Below, piece after piece: positions 1 through 10,351 of a DNA stretch of 64,000 nucleotides. Under the pieces are notes generated by a model that was not told the DNA's origin, did not search any database, and saw only the letters and a list, made by a program, of their open reading frames with translations. Source of the stretch: Cycas panzhihuaensis. Taxonomy: Eukaryota > Cycadophyta. Each line of letters starts with the position of its first letter. The stretch's first letter is position 1. The stretch spans positions 143,661,741 through 143,725,740 of the forward strand of contig CM041465.1 of NCBI GenBank assembly GCA_023213395.1. The letters are read 5' to 3'. The position numbers were made by a program, and so were the translations under genes.

Positions 1-2489
1 CCCTTGGTTGGTCGGAAGGGGAGGAAGAGGATCCTCAAAGGTTTCCATATGACAGAGGGAAATAAGTGGGAGCAAGGTAGGCAATAGCCTACAGTGCACC
101 TAGGATCTTCTTGGTTATTTGGCCAAGCAAATAGAGCCGAGAAGGGGAGAAGGGAGTAGGAGTGGATAGCAATCCCAAAATCTCCCTTAATGGTTCAACC
201 AAGAAGGCAAGAGTGATATGGCACATGCAAGCAAGCAAACTCAAACAAAAGACAAGCCAAAAGGGGTGAGGATTGGGTTTGCAAGCTGAGGAAAAGGCAA
301 AGGGAAATCTCCTAAAGTCCTTTCCCTAAGTGAATGTGGTGTGTAAAGTGCAAATATATAAATGCGAGTAAAGATGTTAATTTCCTTTTCTCTTTTATGT
401 TTGACCTATTTAACTAATGCATAGACCACAACTAAAAGTGTGAAAAGGAAAGCGAGGGTAAGAGAAAGAAGTACGCACCCGGGAGGGTAGCGGATGATAG
501 GAGACCTTATCCATGGGTCACGCACGTCCTCACCAAGCCCACAGATGATGGAGGGACTTCCTTACCTTCCCCTTGCGAAAGGAAAAAATAAAGGAAACAA
601 AAATGAAAGCAAAGAGCAAAACAAAAGAAACCTTACCGGGATTCAAGTGCTTAACCCTTTTTGAGAGCACCGCAACAACCTGCACATGCACAAACCTATC
701 CCTTCCAAGAAGGGGTTGCAAGAAATAGTCTATATACATGCAAGTATATATAAGTACTATTGATGTTAGAATGTTAGAGAAAGATAATTATTGCAACAAA
801 CTCTACAAACCTTCTCTCAAACAAGGCTAGACACCAAGTGAAAATGGTACAAGGGAAGCCTCAGGAGGGCTAACCCTCCACTGAAATCTCCACATGACTC
901 ATAGACATAGCAAAGTAGTAGGTAAAAGCCACTAAGGACAGCCAAAGATGCCAAAGGAAAAAGCAATAAAGTGTTGAGAGGTAAGTTGCTATGGGTAGCA
1001 ATCTGGTACCCAAACCCTTACTAATGAGGACAAGGGGTGCCCAACAACACCGGGGACTCTATGGGGGTCCAAACGAGAGGCGAGCAGGCGTGGAATCAAT
1101 GCAACAAGTGGCTGCATATGCTGACAATCCAGCGCTGGCCTAGGGCTCAATCTCTCCTAGTAATCTCAAGAAGAACATAGGATGAGAGAAGAGAAGGTGG
1201 GAAGGGATTACCCTTGGAGAGAAGGACTGAAAGGGGGCTGCCCCACCTTACTCTCTTCACTTGACCTTAGGGCTCTTCTCTCGCTGTTCTCTTGAAGAAA
1301 ACCAACGGAGGGAAGGTTGAGCCAAGAAGCAACAAGCAAGATACAATAGAAAGATAGCTTTGTAACGGTGAAAACTGAAGGAAATGAGTAGATAAAGTAA
1401 GAAATGGGTCCAAATAGGGAGTAACTCACCAAAAAAATGGAAGAAAAGAGTTGATAAGACCTGTTGGGTGGATGTATGATAGACCTGGGCCTGCTAACAG
1501 CAAGAAGGAGGGCTCCTGCAGGGGTTTGTAGAAGGTAAATCCAATGGATAGCTGAAAGGAGCACTAGTGGGTGAGTTGTGGAGGAATCAGCACTAAAAGC
1601 ACTTGATGAAACTTGAAGAGAGGCTTCCCACCATGGAAGTAAAGAGTTATAAGCATGTCCTAGCCTGAGATTGCAGGAAATGCAGGCCTATAGAAACACC
1701 TATGATAGAAGGAGCTAGAGAGCAGAAGTTGCAACAAAAGTTGTTGTGTTGTAGAGTAAAAATGACCTAAAGATTCCTCAAAATGATGAGGGTATGAATA
1801 CTTATACCCACTCCAACCCTAAGAGGACAAATAGAGTGAAAATAGGGCTGAGGTGGATGCGAGACTATGTGGCAAGTTCACGGAAAAAGTGAAAATTTCC
1901 ACAACATATTTTAAAAAATAACTGATGACAGTCGCACCGCGATAAACTTCATGGTACCACGGTAAACTTCGCAGTACCACTAAGTTTATAGTGGTGCAAG
2001 ACCAAAAAGCCAAAATGGTAGATTTCTGGGCTTCAGGAGCTTTGGAGGATGATTTGACAGGCCTGGGAGGGACTAGCCCCCTTGTCTAAGTGCCTAAGAC
2101 AGTCCAGAAGGCACTTGGATGGAGGTAGGTAAACATCGATAAGCAAAGATCCCAAAATGAAGTCAAGGCAAGGGTATGAACAAATCATACGAACCAAAAA
2201 AGGGGACTGAGCCAGCGTGGAGACAGTGCAAAAGGTTGTATAATGCCATGGGGATACCTACCTTGCAAAAAGGTAGGCCCCACTAGGTCGTCATAGGCTC
2301 ACGATACGATAGGCAGCATGAACAGGTAACAAAATGCAAAGTAATCACGCAAAATGAAGCAAACAGTCATGCGGAGAGGTAATGCTTCTGTCAACCTTTC
2401 CAACGGAATGATGCAAGTGAAAAGAGAGGAACATACCTAAGCTTACCTAAGTCGACCTTTTTGTATCCATTCTCGGTAGCTGGGAAACA
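1..2489 (-). mobile_element. G0: partial LTR of long-LTR Ty3/gypsy family G
   Basis: Read on the minus strand this matches the LTRs of G1 (22923-25668, 37161-39925) and G2 (52051-54778) along its whole length. The LTR starts at 2489 (minus strand, TGTTTCCCAGC). The conserved GGTCGACTTAGGTAAG block lies just inside, the GGTACC palindrome is at 1930-1999, and a TATA-like GGGTATAAG is near 1800. The family LTR is about 2.73-2.77 kb, so roughly 250 bp including the 3' end fall outside the window. Whether this is a 5', 3' or solo LTR cannot be seen. It interrupts the gag of copia element B. ORFs inside it (530-739, 1208-1564, 1819-2013) do not resemble retroelement proteins and are treated as chance. 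Confidence 0.9.
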
Positions 2490-2960
2490 ACCTTTATACT
2501 TAAATAAGTCATTTCTAATTGAAATTACTTTATGAAGAAATTTTGAGATTGTTTCTGATTCCTTTATATATAATTTAAACAAAGCTTCTTTTAGAGCAAT
2601 GATTCAAGCTCTATTTTTTTGTCCATATATGTTTTCAAATAATTGCCACATTTTAGAAGATGAATTGAGTTTATCAACATAAACATGAAGAGGATATAAT
2701 ATAGACGACTTTAATGTAATTAGACTTGCATTATTTCTTTCTTTCTAATTAGGCAAGTCTAAGTCATTCTCGTTTGATTTTTCTTCATGGCATATAGCTA
2801 TTTTCTAGGCATTTTTTACTCTAAAAAGAGTCTTGATTTTGATTTTCTAAATATGATAATTAGATACAGTTAATTTATCTTAGTTTAGACAGATTTAGAA
2901 TAATAGATGCCATCTTCAAAAGACTGAAAGTTAAAAAATAGAAGTCTAAAATCGATTCTA
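2490..2960 (-). pseudogene. Truncated copia gag (UBN2-type) of B
   Basis: The minus-strand reading contains SSKMWQLFENIYGQKNRA, then an alpha-helical stretch with ESETISKFLHKV and IRNDLFKYKG (about 2482-2582). This is the pattern of plant copia gag domains, where a K(W/M)..L...Y segment is followed by E(G/S)ES(I)..F...V..I. Gag would form the cytoplasmic virus-like particle. The frame is broken by stops, and the C-terminal part, including any zinc knuckle, is removed by the G0 insertion at 2489. The gag start is not clear; the leader up to 3626 is AT-rich and stop-filled. Confidence 0.7.
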
Positions 2961-3626
2961 TTTTTATAGTTGTACGAAATTTAAAATGTATGAAATTAAG
3001 TAAGAGTTGTTTGAAAAGAAATATCTTTGACTGAGGATTCTAAATTTGAAGTTATTTTTTAGAAAAAACTTCTAGATCTTGAGAAAATAGGCCCAAAAAT
3101 ACTAAAGAGGTAAATAGGGTTTTGATGAAAAACCCTTTAAATCTCTTCAAATCTCCAATGAAAGATAACAAAAGTGGATTCAAAGCTTTAGTATTAATGG
3201 ACAGAATATATTTCAACAGGTTTTACCCAAATTTAAGTCAAATCTGAATAGAAATATGATTTTTTCCTCCAAGTCTTGTATGGCCATAAAAACGGGTAGA
3301 AGACACCAAAGACGGCTTCAAACGACTTCATAATAGAAGAGAAAAATGTTATTCATACTAAGATGGACCTATAAACCAAGTTTCATTAAAATCTGGGTAG
3401 GTCAAACAATTTTGTGACCATACAAGTTTGTAGGAGTATGTACATATAATAAATGCAACAGACTGAATCTTCTCCTAAAAAATAAAACTTTGTCTTTTGT
3501 CCTCCATGAGTTTTAAGATCATTGGTCTTCATTTTGACTCTGAATATTTACTATAACTTCTTTGGCTTTGTTTTGACTCTGAATTCTTACTGCAACTTCT
3601 AGGGCTTCTTTTTAGGTAGCCAGGTA

Positions 3627-3643
3627 GGCCTACTTTGATACCA
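3627..3643 (-). promoter_or_regulatory. Primer binding site of copia B
   Basis: The minus strand reads TGGTATCAAAGTAGGCC immediately after the LTR. This is close to the TGGTATCAGAGC complement of the initiator-Met tRNA 3' end used by most plant Ty1/copia elements. Confidence 0.8.
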
Positions 3644-3840
3644 TGTTGAAGCAACAAGAATGTTATCAGAAAGATTGATGTTCATATTATGAGATTAAGT
3701 ACATATATATACACTTTATATATTGTAATTGACATGTGTATAAGTGCCATGTGCCAGACACTTGTCTAGTTATACTTGGAGAAGGGTTTTTAACATTACC
3801 CTTAATTAAACATTCCTAGATGAAACGTTATGTTCTAACA
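3644..3840 (-). repeat. 5' LTR of copia B
   Basis: A 197-bp segment with TG...CA termini, TGTTAGAAC at the minus-strand 5' end and TTGCTTCAACA at the 3' end. It is followed directly by a primer binding site, which fixes its 3' boundary. The outer boundary is inferred from the TG dinucleotide and from the resumption of A integrase coding at 3841. No second copy is in the window. Confidence 0.72.
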
Positions 3841-4330
3841 CTCTTTGGCATTATCAAATCTAAAGATTTTAATTTTTAAGTTAGATTAGTTTTCAACTAA
3901 TGTTTTAAATTCAATAAATCTATCAAATATTTGAATTCTAGTCTTGAGCATATATACCCAATATTTCCTAGAGAAGTCATTAATAAAAGTGACAAAATAT
4001 TTGCTTCTAGAGTACGATGGTACTTGGAAGGGGCTATAAATATCTGTGTGAATAAGTTTGAGTGAAACTTTTTCTCAAAACAATGTTTGATATGGAAAGG
4101 ATCCATGTGTTGCTTACCTGTTACATAGGCTTTGCAAACACCATAGACAGTAGATAGGGGAGGGTGTCCATATACCATATCATGCTTATTTAAATATCTT
4201 AATTTTCTATAACTTGTATAGTGAAACTAGGCATGCCATAGCTTACTGACTAGGTTAGATTTAGTTATAAAGGCACTAAAGGATTTTGTTTTAGATTGAT
4301 TTAGATTCGTTAAACTATACAGACCTATTT
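3841..4330 (-). pseudogene. Integrase region of copia A
   Basis: The minus strand encodes VCKAYVTGKQHMDPFH (about 4090-4145), matching the C..C..GK..R.PF zinc-linked GAG-pre-integrase motif. After a frameshift it continues as LIHTDIYSPFQVPS, KYFVTFINDFSRKYWVYMLK, then FDRFIEFKTLVEN and FRFDNAKE. The D of IHTD and the D of DNAKE correspond to the first two acidic residues of the integrase core. The third (E) lies beyond the break. At least one frameshift and several stops make this a pseudogene. Integrase would insert the cDNA in the nucleus. Confidence 0.8.
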
Positions 4331-4379
4331 TATGATTAGCAAGTCATGTAGTAATAGCTTCGATTTTGTTAAAAGGTTA

Positions 4380-4660
4380 TTTGATAATGAATTCGTCTTT
4401 CTAGAATTTGACAATTAGGTGTTTCTAATAGATTTGATAAATTGATAAGAGAGTAGGTAATAATTTTGAAATGTAAAATATGTCCTTAATTTAACCATCT
4501 TTTAAGGTAACATCTCCTATGCCTTTAACTCTTAATTGAGATCCACTTATGAATGAGATTTCCTCTTTGAAATTAAGATCAAACTAATAAGAAGTTAGAT
4601 ATTCTTGGTTACCCGTCATATAATGGGATGCACCAGAATCTAAAATTTATAATGATTATT
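4380..4660 (-). pseudogene. Aspartic protease domain of copia A
   Basis: DSGASHYMTGNQEYL begins at 4640 and reads leftwards. This is the catalytic D-S-G-A-S-H motif of copia proteases with its usual H.MT extension. It is followed by SFISGSQLRVKGIGDV and KDIFYISKL, typical of the protease flap and C-terminal region (G.G.V......L.DV.YVP.L). Stops interrupt the frame. The enzyme would process the Gag-Pol polyprotein. Confidence 0.85.
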
Positions 4661-4949
4661 ATGACATAGGAGTTGAAAGTGCTAACATAGTAGTAGTTAA
4701 AGAATGATTAAAATTATGGGTTAGTGATTGGATCCCCTTAAAAGCTTTCTAGGCTTTAGAAGTAATTATATTCCTATAAACATCAATTATATACCAATTT
4801 TTGTGATAGTAGACATAACTAATATTCTGATTAAGATTAGAGTTGGAAGCATTCCATTTTTAGAATGGTTGTTTGGAAGTATTATGACATTTTACTGGTT
4901 TAGAGTACTTAGAATTTTGATTGAAGTTGTTTAAAAAAGAACCTCTATG

Positions 4950-5674
4950 AGGTTTTTAGAATTTGGGGTGACTGTTACAATTATTTTGGGTTTGTATCTA
5001 TTTGGTGGCTTAGATTTAAAAAAAAGATCTTGTAGTTTTCTAGTTTATATTAAGATTTTTTGGTGTTTAATTAGTTGATTTATTAACTGGTTAAAGGTTA
5101 TTAGAGAACATCTTGCTTGTTGCTTAATAGCTTTAAAAAGGTTGAAGTGTTTAGGAAGTTTATTAATCACTAGATAGATGAACGTATCATCGTCTTTTGT
5201 ACGTGTAGTAGTTATAACTTTGTCACCTTATTTTGTTGTAGATTTTATATAATTTCCTGAATCTCTATTGATAAGTTGAAGTTTTAATAAGAAATCTTCA
5301 ACTTTAGAGAAATCTTTATAATTTAAATCGTGTATTTGTTATTCAAGAGCTGCTAGTTTTTGTGCACTAACCTTATTATATTTTTCTTTAAGTGTATTCT
5401 AGATAGTGGCAAGATCATCTATTTTAGAGAACTACCTACTTATGTCTAGTGAGAGAAAGGCTAGGATGGTACCTAAGGCTCCATGATAATTCATCAGATA
5501 AACCATATAGGCTTTTGATGAAGTATCTATCAGTTTTATGAATTCTCCTATGACATATCACCAAATCTTTTGTTGCTTTAGATGATAAGATATACGAGCT
5601 TTCCAATTGATATAATTTGAGTATGTTAAAACTAGAATTAAAGTATAGGAGATTGTCCTAGGCATGGGTGCCAT
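4950..5674 (-). pseudogene. gag of copia A
   Basis: Two candidate starts, ATG at 5674 and at 5665, precede a reading with YSNYINWKARISYHLKQQK, the W-containing helix of copia gag N-termini. Later come KIDDLATIWNTLKEKYNK, AALEQQIHDLNYKD and DTFIYLVINKLPKHF, which fit the W..L...Y...., L...L..L and L...LP.....F pattern of UBN2-type gag. Several in-frame stops are present. No clear zinc knuckle was found between this region and the protease. Confidence 0.75.
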
Positions 5675-6067
5675 ATTAGATAAGAGACCAACAAGAGATC
5701 CTCTTTAATAAAAAAAATTTAAAAAAACAAAAAGGTGAAAGAAGGAATTATTAAGCCATAATAAACAATAATCATAACATTTTCTTTGAATTAAAAAATA
5801 TCATTAATAAATATGCATATATAAATGTAGATGTATAATTAAATTTGATAAGAGAATAGACCCTTTAACACGTTAAAATTTGGTTGTATATTTTTAACAT
5901 TATTTATATAAAAAAATAATAAAATACTAGTTTAATTATTTAATTAATAAACTGCATAAAATTATTAAAAAATATGTAAGAAAATTATGTAATTAATTAG
6001 TAAATTTGAAAAATAATTAAATTTGTATTAGATTAAAGTAATACTATTGAAAAAATATAGAGAAAAC

Positions 6068-6391
6068 TATTGGGTTAATGCTCATCATATGACTCCATAT
6101 TAGAATATATAGTGCATGAGCCTTAATAGTAAGTTAAGTAAGTTCATATTTAATATTATGCATTATTTAATATTAATTTGAATTTAGGTTGAGGAGGGCT
6201 CCTGCCCTCCTCCCAAAATATAAATACTTTGGGGTTAATACCCCTAGTGTTTATAAACACCATCTTATCAAGGATATTTGATGTACTTTCAACAATCATA
6301 GGTTAATACAAATGTTGTTTCGTATGTTTTACAATATGGATTAAGTTATTCTAGTTTCCTGCTCTGCTATGCTCTTCGTCATTCACCTACA
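6068..6391 (+). repeat. 5' LTR of C
   Basis: 324 bp, beginning TATTGGGTTAATG (the 3' copy begins TGTTGGG, so the terminal TG has decayed to TA) and ending CACCTACA. A GAGGAGGGCTCCTGCCCTCCTC near-palindromic segment lies near 6192-6214, just upstream of a TATAAATAC box (6218-6230). It differs from the 3' LTR at about 35 positions by hand count, almost all transitions. Confidence 0.93.
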
Positions 6392-6393
6392 TT

Positions 6394-6411
6394 TGGTATC
6401 AAAGCAACCTA
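6394..6411 (+). promoter_or_regulatory. Primer binding site of C
   Basis: TGGTATCAAAGCAACC starts two bases after the LTR. It closely resembles the TGGTATCAGAGC initiator-Met tRNA complement of copia-type elements. Confidence 0.85.
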
Positions 6412-7112
6412 GATGGTAGTTGGCATCTAATCATATGACTTCATGTCTTGATTATTTTGGTATGTAGATAAATTTTAATATACTAAGGTTCAACGTTATA
6501 AAATCATTGTTTATTATTTGATTTTTTTTCGTTTATATATTTGTATGTTTATACTCGCGCCATTCTATTATTTTCAATTGATCCCAAGTCCTTCGTCTTC
6601 GAACAAAACTACCCCATATGACTGCTCATTATGATCAGAATTGAATTCTCTAGCCAGTGGTAAAAACTGTTTGTGATTTAGTTGCTTATTCTGAGAGAAA
6701 TCTCTCTCTGAGTCTTAGTTCTCCATTTTGAGCCTGATTCACTCCTCTACTTTGTTCTCACTCCACAAAGCTCCATCTAGCTTTAAAAGTTATTGATAAC
6801 TAGCTATCCTAAACATCTAGTTGCTCCAAAAATTTTGTGTCAATCTGTCTCCTCTATGGGGAGATCTAGCCACCTGAGTCAACTTAACTCCATTTTGTTA
6901 AGTTTTTCATCGTTTTTCATTAATTTCTTCAAAAATCTTTGAAATCTTTTTGTAATCGGGGCTACCCTACTCAAACCCCGTCAGTTGAGTCCCTCTGGCA
7001 TGATCACAATGCTATTTAGCCTATGTTTATCACCACCGTGATCGCTATGTGCTCTCTATTCTGCGCGCTGCCCATTTTTTCTTCTTAATGTATATATATA
7101 TATGTGTGTGTG

Positions 7113-7145
<33 letters not shown>

Positions 7146-9303
7146 GTATACAGATACATACATACATACATATACATACATATATATATATATACACACA
7201 CGCACACACATACATACATACATACATGCATATATATATATATATATATCTTTTTTTATCACCTTTTTTCATGTATTCTGGCCAGATCCATGTGGAGAGT
7301 CTAATTACCTCTCCTTTGCATCTTCAGATTGATTGATTCGATTGATATTTTCAACTAGTTCACCTCTGGTTCATACTGCATAGTCATTATTTGGCTTATG
7401 TTGTTTTATTTCTTAATCGACGGCTTTGTTTATATTATTAACAAAGGTTTTAAAGAAATTTAATTGATTTTTATAAACTTTCAATTCCTTTGTTAAGGTA
7501 GCAAGCCCCTCAAGTGTTAGGCCTAGGTCTTGTCAATTCCATGTGACCTCAAGTATTGATTAAAAAGGGCCAACTCAACTTTACAAATATTTTCTTTTAT
7601 TTTTTAAATTTACTTTTCCTCTAAAGGATACCTGGCACTTTTTTAGTCCTATCTTCTTGCTAGAGTACTAATTTTTTATGAAACTAGTTCTATTATGACT
7701 ATATTTTTTAGAGCTACACTGTAGGTTGGTCACTTTCTAGTTTTAGATCTGATTTAACCAGTTTTTAGTGATCTAAAGTCACATCTTTTTTCATCTTTTG
7801 GTTTATTTAACATAAAGAGGTCACTTTACCATTTTAGTTATATCTTCCTTATTTGGAATCCATTTTCTGATCCATTAGTTTTACCAAAAAGCTAACTTAT
7901 ATCTCTACATACTGATATATTCTCTTAATTATTTTGAAGTCTTTTTGTAAGTGTTACAAGCTATTGAAATTTAGGTGTTGTATCGAGCCTAACTACTCAT
8001 TAGTCAACAATTTTTAAAGTTTTTCTTTAAGCTTCTTTTGAAATAAATTAGATTTAAAGGTATTCTATGTAGAAGTAAACTCTTTTTATATTTTTATAAG
8101 GTTATATTCTAGTTTTATAACATTTTTATCTTATAGCACCATTTCAACCCCATAAAGGGGTCCTTACACTTATTGATTAAAGTCTTGAGCTATAGAAGTC
8201 AGATTTCCAAATGGTTAGATCCATTGGAAATCTAATTTGATATTCTTTAATTTAAGATATATTTCATTTATTTCTAAGTTTATTTAGTAGGTCTTTGAAG
8301 CAAGTTATTTTTAACTCCTTATTCAATTCTTATCGGTATCACTTTGTAACTTTCTATATATTATATGTTCTTAAAAGGTTACAATTGATTTATTGTTTAC
8401 TAATAGCTCATTCTTGAAGATTTTATTATCTCTTATTTACATTTTCAAGTTTCTTTTTATAGCAAAAAACTAGTTCTTTAAGACTTCAAGCTGAGAGCAG
8501 CCATTCAATCAAAATAGGTACTTCTTTATATTCTGGTTATTCATTTTCTATAAGAAACTTATCTTGCTTCAAGTATTTCTATTATTAAAGGCAAATTTAC
8601 ACTTTAGTTTTTTATTTTTACTATTTTCAAATGAATAACTACCTTTTCTTGCATTGAAAAATGTCATTTCTATTTGCCTAACCTACTCTTTATTTTTTAA
8701 AATTCAAGCTTAGATAAAAGAATCTTATTGATCTTCTATATTTTTTCATCATCAAGGGCAATTTTATTTCAACTTTACATGCTTAAAGGCCTTATTTGAT
8801 TTGTAAGAAAGATTCTACCTAGTTTATTTATAAACCTACAATGAAGCTTCTTGTTATTTGTTCATCTTATTTTAAAGAATATTTACAATCATCTTCATAC
8901 ATCCTAAAGTTAATTGGTTCATTACTCGAAAGGCTTTCTTATTTATTCTTTGAGAAGTGCATAGCAAAGACATAATTACAAGTCTTTTTCTTTTCCATTT
9001 TATATATCAAAGGTTTACTTAATATTGTTGATTTAAGGACATTCAAATATTAAAAGCTTCATTGATTAATTGCTTCATTTATAAAAGCTGCATATAGTTG
9101 CTTAAGGGCATTTCAATTTGAAAGGCATTGACTTGCATATTGGCCTATTAAGAGGGAATATCTTAATCATTTATTTCACTTTTCATAGTGTATTGATATA
9201 GAAGTATTATTTATTTTAAGTTATTTGTTCATTTAAGGATTAATCCTCTTATTTGTTCATTGAAAATCATACTTTTTCGATTATGTACTAAAATCCTTTT
9301 ACA
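6412..9303 (+). other. Long non-coding leader of C
   Basis: About 2.9 kb of T-rich sequence between PBS and gag with no frame resembling a retroelement protein. The only notable content is the compound microsatellite at 7090-7249; the overlapping ORFs reported there on both strands are products of the repeat. A long leader of this kind is typical of non-autonomous LTR elements, where it may carry packaging or dimerisation signals, but none can be recognised here. Confidence 0.7.
7090..7249. repeat. Compound dinucleotide/tetranucleotide microsatellite
   Basis: Successive tracts of TA, TG, TA, ACAT, TA, CA, ACAT and TA, about 160 bp in all. The arrangement is roughly mirror-inverted: TG-TA-ACAT in the first half, CA-ACAT-TA in the second. 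It could fold on itself. Open frames of 66-95 codons on both strands here are low-complexity Tyr/Ile/His/Thr runs and not genes. Confidence 0.95.
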
Positions 9304-9999
9304 ATGGCAATGAATCTAAATAAGATAAGATTTCCTATATTTGATGGCAATGATTTTCAACGATGGAGTAAAATAATGCAAACATACTTTATTACAAATG
9401 ACCTTTGGAAATATGTAAAAGATTGGTATGAACTAAATATTAAAGAAGATCTAAAAAAGGACAATGAGACCTTAGCCATATTATTTTGTATTATACATAA
9501 TAATGTATTTTCTAATGTTTATGAAATGACTACATCCAAATTTGTATGGGATACCTTAAAATCTATTTATAGGGGAGAAACCCTTACTATGAATGGATTT
9601 AGTTATGATGATGTTGTGCATGTGAGACATATATCAGAGTAGTTTTTTTGTGTTGAAAAGACTAATGAAGAATATCTAAATCAAATGAATAATCACATTG
9701 ATGCACATGAAGATGATAATTCATTTGAAAGGGAGAAACCCTTTGACATGATCACTACTCATAAAACAAAGATTCCAGAAGATAAAGTCAAAGATGCAGC
9801 TACTCATCCCCATTTGAAGCAAGTCACACTTACTTGGAGATCATTTCAACCACATAATATTAAAGAGATACACATTACTGAAAGAATGAAAAGACAAGTT
9901 AATTACTACTTCATAAATGATGATAAAGCCAAAGGACAAATATTCAAAGTCTTCCTCAAGTATAAGTATCACAAGTTCAAGGAGAAGATAAAGATATAA
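9304..9999 (+). pseudogene. gag-like frame of C, split by one TAG
   Basis: A single reading frame of 232 codons with one in-frame TAG at 9640-9642. The N-terminal part contains FPIFDGNDFQRWSKIMQTYF and LWKYVKDWYE, matching the F.G.NF..W...M...L....LW..V..G pattern of copia gag N-termini (DUF4219/UBN2 type), followed by FVWDTLKSIYRGE. The C-terminal part is hydrophilic (EKTNEEYLNQMNNHID) and shows no CCHC zinc knuckle. The stop falls 14 bp before the PPT, so gag abuts the 3' LTR instead of following the PBS. In an active copy the TAG was probably a sense codon. The protein would be a capsid-like fragment; function in this copy is doubtful. Confidence 0.75.
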
Positions 10000-10012
10000 G
10001 TGATGATTATTA

Positions 10013-10022
10013 AGGGGGAGAA
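10013..10022 (+). promoter_or_regulatory. Polypurine tract of C
   Basis: AAGGGGGAGAA lies immediately upstream of the 3' LTR TGTTGGG terminus. This is the usual position and composition of the plus-strand primer. Confidence 0.85.
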
Positions 10023-10346
10023 TGTTGGGTTAATGCTCATCACATGACTCCATATTAGAATATATAATGCACAAGCCTCAATGGTAAGTTAAGTAAATTT
10101 ATATTTAATATTGTGTATTATTTAATATTAATTTAAATTCAAGTTGAGGAGGGTTCCTGCCCTCCTCCCAAAATATAAATACTTTGGGGTTAATACCCTC
10201 GGTGTTTATAAATACCACCTTATTAAGGATATTTGATGTACTTTTAGTAATCATGGGTTAATACAAATATTATTTCACATGTTTTACAATATGGATTAAG
10301 TTATTCTGGTTTCTTGCTCTACTTTGCTCTCCATCATTCACCTACA
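10023..10346 (+). repeat. 3' LTR of C
   Basis: 324 bp from TGTTGGGTTAATG to CACCTACA, colinear with the 5' LTR and without indels. It is followed by the AAAAC target duplication (10347-10351). Confidence 0.93.
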
Positions 10347-10351
10347 AAAAC

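Larger units (their letters stand above)
2490..3840 (-). mobile_element. B: 5' part of a Ty1/copia retrotransposon
   Basis: In minus-strand order this holds a 5' LTR (3644-3840), a PBS (3627-3643), a leader and the N-terminal part of gag, which breaks off at 2490 where LTR G0 begins. The rest of B lies beyond the left edge. B is itself inserted in the integrase of copia element A: the A reading resumes at 3841 just after a DNAKE segment (the family's DNGGE). The host 5-mer next to the LTR is CTCTT (3841-3845). The other target duplication copy is outside the window, so this boundary rests on the LTR terminus and the coding break. Confidence 0.8.
3841..6067 (-). mobile_element. A: Ty1/copia fragment (gag, protease, integrase)
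   Basis: In minus-strand order there is a 5' leader (about 5700-6067, AT-rich), gag (from 5674), protease (DSGASHYMT at 4614-4640) and the GAG-pre-integrase/integrase region running to 3841, where copia B is inserted. RT and RNase H lie to the left, outside the window or lost. At 6067 the upstream side is cut by element C (target duplication AAAAC). The 5' LTR and PBS of A should lie beyond 10352, but I could not recognise them there. Confidence 0.8.
6068..10346 (+). mobile_element. C: complete non-autonomous LTR retrotransposon (gag only)
   Basis: Two 324-bp LTRs (6068-6391 and 10023-10346) are flanked by identical 5-bp target duplications AAAAC (6063-6067 and 10347-10351). A PBS directly follows the 5' LTR and a PPT directly precedes the 3' LTR, so the element is structurally complete at 4279 bp. 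The internal region has about 2.9 kb of apparently non-coding leader, then a short gag-like frame (9304-9999). No protease, integrase, RT or RNase H was found on either strand. It would need proteins in trans from a copia relative. It is inserted near the 5' end of copia A. Confidence 0.93.

Noticed and set aside
6394-6411. PBS sequences as tRNA gene fragments
   Set aside because: Short matches to the tRNA 3' end complement located exactly at LTR edges are primer binding sites; no cloverleaf surrounds them.
7045-7336. Five overlapping open frames on both strands at the microsatellite
   Set aside because: They are Tyr/Ile/His/Thr/Cys/Val low-complexity products of TA, CA and TG repeats with no stop, not genes.
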